Source: an uncultured Collinsella sp.
GTDB lineage: Bacteria; Actinomycetota; Coriobacteriia; Coriobacteriales; Coriobacteriaceae
Assembly: GCA_902495525.1 (NCBI GenBank)
Contig: CABUXL010000008.1
Location: 1-64,000 of the forward strand
Reading direction: 5' to 3'
Length of the DNA stretch: 64,000 nt
Made by a program: the position numbers and the translations under genes. This document shows, in pieces, positions 56,893 to 64,000 of this stretch. Under the pieces are notes generated by a model. The model saw only the letters and a program-made list of their open reading frames with translations, ran no database searches and was not told where the DNA came from. Numbering within the stretch: the stretch's first letter is position 1; each line of letters begins with the position of its first letter.

Positions 56893-56929
56893 GACGAGGT
56901 GCCTTTTGGCTGTGTGGCGCGGGGCCTGG

Positions 56930-57493
56930 CTACTTGGTCTTGGCTACCAGCAGCGGGTCGCCCAGCTTGACGAGCGGGTTGCCGCCGATAAGCGTGCCGG
57001 ACTCGCCGACATGGTCGATGCTCTTAAGACGATCGAGCTCGGAGACGATGACGGTCACGATGTCCTCGTGACCGGCGGCCTTGATGGCCTCGCGGTCGAA
57101 ACTGATGAGCGGCTGGCCTGCCTTGACCGTGTCACCCATCTCGACAAAGCGGGCAAAACCTTTGCCGTTCATTTCCACGGTGCCCAGGCCAACATGGATG
57201 AACACGCGAAGACCGTCCTCGGTGATCATGCCGATGGAGTGGTTGGTGACGGTGGTGGCGCCGATGCGGCCGTTGGCGGGCGCATAGATGGTGCCGGTAA
57301 TGGGCTCGATGCCGTAGCCCTGACCGAGCATACCCGAGGCGATGGTCTCATCGGGAACCTCATCGAGGTTGACGAGCACGCCGTTGACGGGGGCGTAGAT
57401 GACGCCTTCGCGGGTGGCGAAGCTTGCTGCGGGCGGAACGGATGCCTCGCCCGTCGAGGTGAAGGTGGACTTAAGCGAATCGAGCAGACCCAT
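56930..57493 (-). CDS. crr: PTS glucose-type EIIA component
   Basis: A 187-residue soluble IIA(Glc) protein. The two active-site histidines are in place with the family spacing: H85 in TNHSIGM and H100 (phosphorylated) in VFIHVGLGTVEM. About 25 N-terminal residues precede the fold (APVNGVLVNLDEVPDETIASG). GGAGG lies 6 bp before the ATG at 57493; the open frame extends upstream without a start. It stands alone and so would serve EIIBC proteins encoded elsewhere. Confidence 0.92.
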   Translation of the reverse strand: MGLLDSLKSTFTSTGEASVPPAASFATREGVIYAPVNGVLVNLDEVPDETIASGMLGQGYGIEPITGTIYAPANGRIGATTVTNHSIGMITEDGLRVFIHVGLGTVEMNGKGFARFVEMGDTVKAGQPLISFDREAIKAAGHEDIVTVIVSELDRLKSIDHVGESGTLIGGNPLVKLGDPLLVAKTK

Positions 57494-57538
57494 AGTTGCC
57501 TCCAACTTAAATAGGCGCATATCGCGCGCTTGGTTTGC

Positions 57539-57552
57539 CGGAAACGTTTCAT
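57539..57552. promoter_or_regulatory. Possible catabolite-type operator upstream of crr
   Basis: GAAACGTTTC (57541-57550) is a perfect palindrome within a CGGAAACGTTTCAT context, similar to LacI/CcpA-family cre sites. It lies 48 bp upstream of the PTS gene. The match to cre is partial. Confidence 0.35.
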
Positions 57553-57736
57553 ATGTGTTTCGCGGCTTGGTCAACGCCCCTATTTTACGCTGCTCAACGA
57601 TACCTCTGAACTGGGATTATGTGATATATCAGTTGAAGGGAAACTTATTGCTGGAGTGTTTCTTCGCCACGGGCTCAAGTGGGGTACGCTTAGACGCGAA
57701 AAACAAGGGCGCATAATCTGCGCGAAGGGAGCACAT

Positions 57737-58636
57737 ATGATTGTCGAGAACCATGCGCTGTGGGGCGAGGAGCCGACCGAGGAGTATCCGGCGACGTTTA
57801 CGTATTTGGGTGCCGAGCCGCTGCCCGATAAGCCGAATGGCCGCCGCCCTGCCGTGATTATCTGCGGCGGAGGTGCGTTTACGCATATCGCTCCGCATGA
57901 GCAGGATCCCGTGGCGTTTGCGTTTTTGGACCGCGGCTACCAGGCCTTTGTGCTCAACTATGTGACAAGTGGCACGGGCGACGTGAGCTTTCCTCACCCG
58001 CAGGCAGACCTTGCCAAGATGGTCGCCACGGTTCGCGCCAACGCCGACGAGTGGCATGTCGATCCCAAGCGCGTGTGCGTCGTGGGCTTCTCGGCAGGCG
58101 GCATGATCTGCGCTTCGCTGGCAACGCAATGGAAGACTGGTCCCTTCGCGGCGCTTGCCGGGTCGCGTCCGGACGACATTCGTCCCGATGCCGTGGTGCT
58201 GGGCTATCCGCTGCTCGACTTTGCCTATGTGCGCGACATGCAGACGCGCGACCCGCGCATCGACCTGCGCGTTCCCAAGACGGGTGGCAAGACGGGGCGC
58301 GATTTGCTCAACGACTATCTGTCGATGGTGACGGGCGGTGAGGCGACCGACGAGCACCTGGCCGACATCTGCCCCACCACGCATGTTTCGCGTCAGATGC
58401 CGCCGACCTTTGTGTGGGGCGTGTCCGACGACAAGACGGCGCCGATCGCGCAGGTCTATCCGTTTGCGCAGCGCATGGCCGAGGAGGGCGTCGCTTGCGA
58501 GATGCACGTCTTTGACCAAGGTGGTCACGGGCTTTCGCTCGGCAACGCCAACACCGCGGTCGATAACGAGGACAAGCAGGTGGCGGTCCGTCCTTGGATC
58601 CGCCTGGCCTTCCGTTTCCTGGAGCGCCATATGTAA
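57737..58636 (+). CDS. Alpha/beta-hydrolase esterase
   Basis: A 299-residue esterase of the BD-FAE/acetyl esterase type. The nucleophile is S119 in GFSAGGM; the acid is probably D231 or D232 (GVSDDKTAP); the base is H264 (GGHG). The oxyanion sequence is ICGGGAFTHIAPHE near residues 43-56. GAAGGGA lies before the ATG at 57737; the frame runs open 207 bp further upstream without a ribosome-binding site. Such enzymes often deacetylate xylan or other plant glycans, but no carbohydrate cluster surrounds it. Confidence 0.85.
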   Translation: MIVENHALWGEEPTEEYPATFTYLGAEPLPDKPNGRRPAVIICGGGAFTHIAPHEQDPVAFAFLDRGYQAFVLNYVTSGTGDVSFPHPQADLAKMVATVRANADEWHVDPKRVCVVGFSAGGMICASLATQWKTGPFAALAGSRPDDIRPDAVVLGYPLLDFAYVRDMQTRDPRIDLRVPKTGGKTGRDLLNDYLSMVTGGEATDEHLADICPTTHVSRQMPPTFVWGVSDDKTAPIAQVYPFAQRMAEEGVACEMHVFDQGGHGLSLGNANTAVDNEDKQVAVRPWIRLAFRFLERHM

Positions 58637-58683
58637 AAGTAGACTACTTGCCCGTTTCAAAAAGTCTGCTTAGAGGAGGAGCC

Positions 58684-59004
58684 ATGCTTGAGGGTACGTA
58701 TGTGGTTTCGGCCCAGACGCCGGTGGGGAGTAAACGCGGCGAGGTGGCGTTTTCACATGGGGTGGACGGCGCGCTCAGGGCAGTACTAAACGTCAGGGGT
58801 CTCAATATCGCTCTCTCGAGTGCCCGCGCTGAGGGCGATTTCTTTGAGCTCTCGGGTACCATCTCCCACGTCTTGATGGGCAAGGCTCCCTTTACATGCA
58901 CGGGATCGGTCGAGGGTGATCGACTCACCGCTACTGCGCGGTCGGGTTCCGTTTCGATCTCTCTGAGCGGTATGCGCAAAGAGCTTTCGGGGCGCACCGC
59001 ATAA
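58684..59004 (+). CDS. Small beta-rich protein of unknown function
   Basis: A 106-residue protein that I do not recognise by name. It consists of a repeated pattern of short strands and Gly turns (GTYVVSAQTPVGSKRGEVAF, then FELSGTISHVLMGKAPF and GSVEGDRLTATARSG), suggestive of a small beta barrel or sandwich; similar small proteins with a 'TPxG ... GTVEGD' pattern occur in Actinobacteria. There is no signal peptide. GAGGAGG precedes the ATG at 58684. It lies 47 bp after the esterase gene and may be cotranscribed with it. Confidence 0.65.
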   Translation: MLEGTYVVSAQTPVGSKRGEVAFSHGVDGALRAVLNVRGLNIALSSARAEGDFFELSGTISHVLMGKAPFTCTGSVEGDRLTATARSGSVSISLSGMRKELSGRTA

Positions 59005-59029
59005 AGTTTGTGCAGGTAAACATCGGTAT

Positions 59030-59100
59030 TTGACTTTATAAAACAGTTCAGAGCGTTATCATTTGTCGTTACGAGTTGGTTAGCCCCGGTAAACGGTTAA
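59030..59100 (+). promoter_or_regulatory. feoB upstream region with possible iron-repressor box
   Basis: A TTGACT at 59030 could be a -35, but no -10 lies at a good distance. GGTTAGCC near 59078 and GGTTAACC near 59095 resemble parts of a DtxR/IdeR box (TTAGGTTAGGCTAACCTAA). Weak match; iron control of feoB is expected from family knowledge only. Confidence 0.3.
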
Positions 59101-59125
59101 CCGCGTCTAACGAAAGGATGAGCGC

Positions 59126-61486
59126 GTGAGACTCGATACGCTCGAGATTGGAAAGGACGCCGTTGTCGCATCGGTGACATCGGATGACCAAGCACTCCGA
59201 CAGCATATTTTGGACATGGGCTTAACACCGGGCACCGAAGTCACCATGATGAAGCACGCCCCCATGGGCGACCCGCTCGAGATTCGCCTGCGTGGCTACG
59301 AGTTGACGCTGCGCAAGGACGATGCCGCCCGCATTGAGCTCGTAGATGTCCATGACACAGATACGGGTCCGCGCGCTAACGCCGCAATCGGCACGACGGA
59401 GCACCCGGCACTCGGCGAGGGGACGTATTCGCCCCGCGCGGCAAAGACGGCCGTGCCCGAGGGCGCGCTGCTGCATTTTGCCCTCGCCGGCAACCAAAAC
59501 TGCGGTAAGACCACGCTGTTCAACCAGCTTACGGGCTCCAACCAGCACGTCGGTAACTTTCCCGGCGTGACGGTCGACCGCAAGGACGGCACTATCCGTA
59601 ACCATCCCGAGGCGAGCGTTACCGACCTGCCAGGCATTTACTCCCTGTCGCCGTACACGGGCGAAGAGATCGTAAGCCGCCAGTTTATCCTGGATGAACA
59701 TCCCGACGCCATCATCGACATCATCGACGCTACCAACATCGAGCGCAATCTGTACCTAACGCTGCAGCTTATGGAGCTCGATCGCCCCATGGTCATCGCG
59801 CTCAACATGATGGACGAGGTGACGACCAACGGTGGCGCCATTGACGTCAACCTGCTCGAGAGTCTGTTGGGCGTGCCGGTTGTCCCCATTAGCGCTGCCC
59901 GCAACGAGGGTATTGGCGAGTTGGTGGATCATGCCTTGCACGTGGCGCGGTTCCGCGAGCGCCCCGGTCGCCTGGACTTCTGCGCGCCCGATGGTCCAGA
60001 CGGCGGCGCACTGCATCGCTGCATTCACGGCATCGCCAACCTTATCGAGGACCATGCCGCGACGGCGCACATTCCCGTGCGTTTTGCGGCGACCAAGCTG
60101 GTTGAGGGCGACGAGCTGGTGACCGAGGCGCTTCATCTGGACCGTAACGAACTTGACGCCATCGAGCACATTATTACTCAGATGGAGGGCGAGGCCGGCA
60201 CCGACCGCCTGTCCGCGCTGGCCGATATGCGCTTTAGCTTTATCGGCGACGTGTGTGGGCGTTGCGTCGTCAAGCCGCACGAGAGCCGCGAGCACGTGCG
60301 CTCCGTCAAGATCGACCGCATCCTGACAGGTCGTTACACAGCCATTCCGGCGTTCCTGGTGATCATGGGCCTCGTCTTTTGGCTGACGTTTGGCGTGATC
60401 GGCGCGGCGTTGCAGGGACTCATGGAGGACGGCATCGCTGCCGTCATCGCCTCGGCCGATGCGGGCCTCAAGGCGTTCGGCACCAACGACGTGGTGCGCT
60501 CGCTGGCTGTCGACGGCGTGCTTACGGGTGTGGGCAGCGTGCTGACCTTCCTGCCGATTATCGTCGTGCTCTTCTTGTTCCTCTCCATTCTGGAGGACTC
60601 GGGCTACATGGCGCGCGTCGCCTTTGTCATGGATAAGGTGTTGCGTCGCCTTGGCCTGTCGGGCCGCAGCTTTGTGCCCATGCTCGTCGGTTTTGGCTGC
60701 ACCGTGCCGGCTATCATGTCGACCCGTACGCTCCCATCCGAGCACGACCGCAAGATGACGGTCATGCTCACGCCGTTCATGAGCTGTTCGGCCAAGTTGC
60801 CGGTCTACGGCCTGCTGTGCGGGGCGTTTTTCCCGCAGGCGACGGTTCCCGCCATGGTCTCGCTCTATCTGATTGGCATTGCGGTCGGTTGCATCGCGGC
60901 TTTGGTGCTCAACCGCACGGCATTTAAGGGCGACCCGGTGCCGTTTATCATGGAGCTTCCCAACTACCGCCTGCCGAGCGTCAAGACGACAGTGATGCTG
61001 GCATGGGATAAGGCCAAGGACTTTATTACCAAGGCCTTTACCATTATCTTTGCCGCTACCGTGGTCATCTGGTTCCTTCAGACGTTCGACATTCGCTTTA
61101 ATGTGGTCGCCGATCAGTCGCAAAGCCTGCTTGCGGGCCTCGGCAGCATCATCGCGCCGGCGCTGGCGCCGCTTGGGTTTGGCGACTGGCGTGCGTCCAC
61201 GGCGCTCGTCACCGGACTTATCGCCAAGGAGAGCGTCATATCGACGCTCACGGTGCTTTTGGGCGCGACCTCGCCCGCGGCACTGTCGACCATGTTTTCG
61301 CCGTTTACTGCCTATGTGTTTCTGGTCTTTACGCTGCTGTATCCGCCCTGCGTGGCTGCCATCGGCGCCGTCAAGAGCGAGCTGGGCGCGCGCTACGCCG
61401 TTGCCGTGTTCGCGTTTCAGGTGGCAGTCGCCTGGATCGTGGCGTTTGTCGTGCATTCGGCGGGCATGTTGCTGGGGTTGGCTTAG
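59126..61486 (+). CDS. feoB: Fused FeoA-FeoB ferrous iron transporter
   Basis: A 786-residue protein. Residues 1-75 are an SH3-like FeoA domain (GLTPGTEVTMMKHAPMGDPL). From about 118 the FeoB G-protein begins with G1 GNQNCGKTTLFN (122-133, with Q where NPN types have P), the VGNFPGVTVDRK switch and G3 DLPG. The C-terminal part from about 405 contains the Gate motifs (MLVGFGCTVPAIMSTRTLPSE, FMSCSAKLPVYGLLCGAFFP) and about nine helices. The start is GTG with AAAGG upstream. The FeoA fusion is seen in some anaerobes. No FeoC or extra FeoA is adjacent. Confidence 0.93.
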   Translation: MRLDTLEIGKDAVVASVTSDDQALRQHILDMGLTPGTEVTMMKHAPMGDPLEIRLRGYELTLRKDDAARIELVDVHDTDTGPRANAAIGTTEHPALGEGTYSPRAAKTAVPEGALLHFALAGNQNCGKTTLFNQLTGSNQHVGNFPGVTVDRKDGTIRNHPEASVTDLPGIYSLSPYTGEEIVSRQFILDEHPDAIIDIIDATNIERNLYLTLQLMELDRPMVIALNMMDEVTTNGGAIDVNLLESLLGVPVVPISAARNEGIGELVDHALHVARFRERPGRLDFCAPDGPDGGALHRCIHGIANLIEDHAATAHIPVRFAATKLVEGDELVTEALHLDRNELDAIEHIITQMEGEAGTDRLSALADMRFSFIGDVCGRCVVKPHESREHVRSVKIDRILTGRYTAIPAFLVIMGLVFWLTFGVIGAALQGLMEDGIAAVIASADAGLKAFGTNDVVRSLAVDGVLTGVGSVLTFLPIIVVLFLFLSILEDSGYMARVAFVMDKVLRRLGLSGRSFVPMLVGFGCTVPAIMSTRTLPSEHDRKMTVMLTPFMSCSAKLPVYGLLCGAFFPQATVPAMVSLYLIGIAVGCIAALVLNRTAFKGDPVPFIMELPNYRLPSVKTTVMLAWDKAKDFITKAFTIIFAATVVIWFLQTFDIRFNVVADQSQSLLAGLGSIIAPALAPLGFGDWRASTALVTGLIAKESVISTLTVLLGATSPAALSTMFSPFTAYVFLVFTLLYPPCVAAIGAVKSELGARYAVAVFAFQVAVAWIVAFVVHSAGMLLGLA

Positions 61487-61528
61487 TTATGTATTGACGG
61501 CGCAACCTCTGTGTATCGAATTGTTTTC

Positions 61529-61561
61529 GGCCCTGCATCTGTTGCTGACGGATGCGGGGCC
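61529..61561 (+). terminator. Hairpin after feoB
   Basis: GGCCCTGCAT pairs with ATGCGGGGCC (one G-U) and is followed by GTTGCTATATAAT. Weak T run; partial terminator. Confidence 0.5.
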
Positions 61562-61607
61562 GTTGCTATATAATCGCCTCCGCTCAAAATGATTGGAGAC
61601 GTTATAT

Positions 61608-62804
61608 ATGAGTCAGGCAAGGCAAGACGGCATCACGCTCAAGCAGTGGCTCCCACTCCTCGGGCTCACCTGCTGCGCGTTCGTGTTCAACACGTCGGAG
61701 TTCATGCCCATCGGCCTTCTGACTGATATTGCCGCGTCGTTCTCGCTCACCGAGGCCCAAGCTGGCATCATGATCTCGGTCTATGCCTGGGGCGTCATGC
61801 TGCTGTCGTTGCCGCTCATGGTGTTCGCTTCGCGTTTCGAGTTCAAGCGGATGCTGCTGGGCGTGCTTGCCGTGTTCTCGCTGGGCCAGTTCCTGTCCGC
61901 CTTGGCACCGACCTATCCCATCTTAGTCTGCGCGCGCCTGGTGGTTGCCTGCGCGCACGCCGTGTTCTGGTCGGTCGCTTCGATTATGGCGTCGCGCCTG
62001 GTTGACACACGCCACGGGGCGCTCGCCATCAGCATGATCGCCACGGGCTCTTCCATCGCACAGATCTTCGGCCTGCCGCTCGGCCGCGCCATTGGCCTGG
62101 CCGTGGGCTGGCGTATGACGTTTGCCGTGGTCGGGGCGCTGTCTGCTGTCGCGGTCGTCTACCAGGCCACGGTGTTCCCCACCATGCCGGCGGGCGAGCG
62201 TTTTACGCTCAAGCAGCTGCCCGAGCTGCTCAAGAACCCGTTCCTCATCGCGCTCTATGTGGTCACGGTGTTCATGGCGACCGGCTATTACGCAAGCTAC
62301 AGCTATATCGAGCCCTTCCTGGCGCAGGTCGCGCACGTCGATGCGGGCGCCATCACCATGACGCTGACGGCGTTTGGCTGCTCTGGTCTGCTCGGAAGCT
62401 GGCTGTTTGGCCGCCTGTTCGACGGGCATCGCTTCCCGTTCTTGGCTATTACGCTCTCCGGCGTGCCGGTGGCTCTGCTGCTTATGGCCCCCGCAGCCTC
62501 GGCGCTCGTGTTGGTGCTTGCCGTCTGCGCACTGTGGGGTTGCTGCGCCACGGCCTTTAACGTGGCGTTTCAGGCCGAGCTCATCAAGTACACGCCCGCG
62601 GATTCGTCGGCTGTCGCCATGTCGATCTTCTCGGGTCTGTTCAATCTGGGTATCGGCACGGGCACCGCAATCGGCGGCGCCGTGGTTTCGGGTCCCGGTA
62701 TCGCTTGGATCGGCTTCGCGGGCGGGGCGATCGCTGTCGTGGGCGTCATCCTCGCCATCACGGTGATGTTCCCGGCCATACGCCGCGCCAAGCCCGTCGC
62801 CTAA
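61608..62804 (+). CDS. MFS transporter, sugar-efflux/drug-resistance type
   Basis: A 398-residue permease with 12 predicted helices of the DHA1 family, close to AraJ/SotB-like efflux proteins (FNTSEFMPIGLLTDIAASFSLTEAQAGIMIS at the N-terminus, the A-loop ASRFEFKRMLLGV, and the VACAHAVFWSVASIMASRL helix). The FNTSEFMPIGLL start is characteristic of this subgroup. GGAG precedes the ATG at 61608. The substrate cannot be told from sequence. Confidence 0.85.
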   Translation: MSQARQDGITLKQWLPLLGLTCCAFVFNTSEFMPIGLLTDIAASFSLTEAQAGIMISVYAWGVMLLSLPLMVFASRFEFKRMLLGVLAVFSLGQFLSALAPTYPILVCARLVVACAHAVFWSVASIMASRLVDTRHGALAISMIATGSSIAQIFGLPLGRAIGLAVGWRMTFAVVGALSAVAVVYQATVFPTMPAGERFTLKQLPELLKNPFLIALYVVTVFMATGYYASYSYIEPFLAQVAHVDAGAITMTLTAFGCSGLLGSWLFGRLFDGHRFPFLAITLSGVPVALLLMAPAASALVLVLAVCALWGCCATAFNVAFQAELIKYTPADSSAVAMSIFSGLFNLGIGTGTAIGGAVVSGPGIAWIGFAGGAIAVVGVILAITVMFPAIRRAKPVA

Positions 62805-62819
62805 TCACGTCCCCTCATC

Positions 62820-62886
62820 AGTTGCGGTGGAATAGTTCCTGTTTAAGGCCTCTGAAGGCCCAGGCAGGAACTATTCCACCGCAACT
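62820..62886. repeat. TTGCGGTGG-type palindrome, copy 2 (perfect)
   Basis: Perfect 22-bp arms (62820-62841 and 62865-62886), beginning AGTTGCGGTGG, with further pairing in the loop (AGGCC/GGCCT). It lies between the MFS and amylase genes. The imperfect relative is at 21448-21514. Confidence 0.8.
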
Positions 62887-62957
62887 TATTTTGGGGAAGA
62901 GGATACAAGCTGGGCATACAATGGATGTCGTTGTGTTGAGCTTACCGGGAGGTTGCT

Positions 62958-64000
62958 ATGTGGGCATACGAGACGACGTTCTATCAGATCTATCCGCTGG
63001 GCTTTTGCGGAGCTCCGCGCGAAAACGCCGCCCCCGTTGCCGAGGATGAGCTCGCCCAGGCTGCCAACGCCACAGCTAGCTCCGATGCCCCCATTATGAA
63101 AATCGCCCAATGGGCCGACTACCTGCAGGAACTCGGTATTGGAGCTGTGCTCATTAACCCGCCGCTCGAATCCGACAGCCATGGCTACGACGCGCGCAGC
63201 CTGCGCCATATAGACCGTCGCCTGGGCGGGGATGCCGACTTTGCCGCCGTATGCGACACGCTGCACGCCCATGGCATCCGCGTGGTGCTCGATGCCGTCT
63301 TCAACCACGTCGGTCGCGGCTTTTGGGCCTTCCGCGATGTGCAGGAGCGCAAGTGGGATTCGCCCTACAAGGACTGGTTCCACATCAGCTTCGACGGCGA
63401 CTCGTGCTACGGCGACGGCTTTTGGTACGAGGGCTGGGAGGGCCATTTTGAGCTTGTGAAGCTCAACCTGCAAAACCCCGCCGTGGTCGATTATCTGCTC
63501 GAGTCCGTGCGCCGCTGGGCCGAGGTCTTTGGCGTCGACGGCCTGCGCCTGGACGTTGCCTATATGCTCGACCGCGACTTTATGCGCCGCCTGCACGTCT
63601 TTACCCGTGAGCTCAAGCCCGACTTTGTGCTGATCGGCGAGACGCTCCACGGCGACTACAACCAAATCGTCAACGACGAGATGCTCGACTCCTGCACCAA
63701 CTACGAGTGCTACAAGGGCCTGTACTCCAGCTTTAACTCGGTCAACATGTTCGAGATCGCCCATTCGCTGCACCGCCAGTTTGGCGGCGATCCGTGGTGC
63801 ATCTACCGCGGCAAACATCTGCTGTCGTTTGTCGACAACCACGATGTGCCGCGCCTGGCAAGTATCCTCACCGACAAGTCGTGTCTGCGTCCCGCCTATG
63901 GCATGCTCTTTGGCATGCCGGGCATCCCGTGCGTCTACTATGGCAGCGAGTGGGGAATTGCCGGCGAAAAGGGTGGCCCCGATGGCGACTGGGCGCTGCG
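62958..64000 (+). CDS. GH13 alpha-amylase-family glycosidase (partial, 3' end missing)
   Basis: The frame is open from the ATG at 62958 (GGGAGG upstream) to the window end, giving 347 codons. It opens WAYETTFYQIYPLGFCGAP and then shows the GH13 conserved regions: I DAVFNHVG; II GLRLDVAY with the nucleophile D199; III IGETLHGD with the acid E228; IV FVDNHD with D296. The short loop after region I and the missing N-terminal CBM suggest an intracellular enzyme of the cyclomaltodextrinase or oligosaccharide-degrading type, but the C-terminus is needed to say more. No signal peptide is seen. Confidence 0.9.
   Translation, partial: MWAYETTFYQIYPLGFCGAPRENAAPVAEDELAQAANATASSDAPIMKIAQWADYLQELGIGAVLINPPLESDSHGYDARSLRHIDRRLGGDADFAAVCDTLHAHGIRVVLDAVFNHVGRGFWAFRDVQERKWDSPYKDWFHISFDGDSCYGDGFWYEGWEGHFELVKLNLQNPAVVDYLLESVRRWAEVFGVDGLRLDVAYMLDRDFMRRLHVFTRELKPDFVLIGETLHGDYNQIVNDEMLDSCTNYECYKGLYSSFNSVNMFEIAHSLHRQFGGDPWCIYRGKHLLSFVDNHDVPRLASILTDKSCLRPAYGMLFGMPGIPCVYYGSEWGIAGEKGGPDGDWAL

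Noticed and set aside
56749..56929. T-box riboswitch upstream of asnS (also looked for before lysS and cysS)
   Set aside because: None of the leaders contains the T-box core sequence or a specifier-loop-like stem; the gaps are also too short.
59756..61456. 566-codon antisense frame opposite feoB
   Set aside because: Shadow of the FeoB frame with His/Arg-rich translation and no start signals.

Overview
The window is a gene-dense stretch of a high-GC bacterial chromosome. It most resembles a Coriobacteriia genome, probably Collinsella. That assignment rests on high GC content, short intergenic gaps, GTG and TTG starts, a Bacillus-like disA-ispD-ispF-cysS-rlmB-yacP order, and families I associate with the group (large 2-hydroxyacyl-CoA dehydratase activase, single-chain threonine/serine exporter, FeoA-FeoB fusion). 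No database search was run, so taxonomy is inference. I see no prophage, transposase, integrase or CRISPR array. The accessory DNA consists of two HipA-type kinase modules and many small palindromic intergenic repeats.

Layout. 1-4536: arginine biosynthesis argC(partial)-argJ-argB-argD. 4537-5073: a 216-bp AT-rich inverted-repeat element, a tRNA-like structured element and tRNA-Val. 5092-9200 (minus): asnB and a fused binding-protein/permease amino acid transporter. 9485-14900: a MurE-type ligase, HAD phosphatase, murI, rph, ITP/XTP pyrophosphatase and dtd. 15084-19414: veg, ispE, tRNA-Pro, tatA, greA, and a lysS with an added tRNA-binding domain. 19843-22273: threonine/serine exporter and a small membrane protein. 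22555-27667: a 1479-residue activase-type protein and its TetR-like regulator, with a candidate operator in front. 27860-32174: clpC and pepD. 32301-34120 (minus): hipBA with three 27-bp-phased operator repeats. 34158-34923 (minus): mntP under a yybP-ykoY manganese riboswitch. 35083-40577: disA-ispD-ispF-cysS-rlmB-yacP. 40605-42016 (minus): a single-chain HTH-HipA-like kinase with an inverted-repeat operator. 42108-47298: four tRNAs, tuf, rpmG, tRNA-Trp, secE, nusG, rplK and rplA, with a 730-bp repeat-rich gap. 47389-58636 (mostly minus): a phosphoesterase paired with a signal-less BMP-type protein, an MscS channel, a TrpXYZ-like ABC transporter, a WYL-type regulator, asnS and a PTS IIA protein, then a plus-strand esterase. 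58684-64000: a small unknown protein, feoB, an MFS transporter and the start of a GH13 alpha-amylase.

How the genes fit together. Much of the window is core machinery: translation (tRNAs, tuf, secE-nusG-rplKA, lysS, cysS, asnS), isoprenoid synthesis (ispD, ispE, ispF), RNA maturation (rph, rlmB, yacP) and protein quality control (clpC). Regulation is visible at several points: the Mn riboswitch before mntP, an L1-type mRNA site before rplA, a possible attenuator before argJ, operators at both HipA loci and at the activase operon, and hairpins at many gene ends. Several of those hairpins share a GGGACAGG core and start at or overlap stop codons.

The items most worth following up are the HTH-HipA single-chain module, the BMP/ParB-like protein overlapping a phosphoesterase, a 101-nt rod-like RNA hairpin before rlmB, the tRNA-mimic element at 4797-4916, and the repeat families that abut stop codons.
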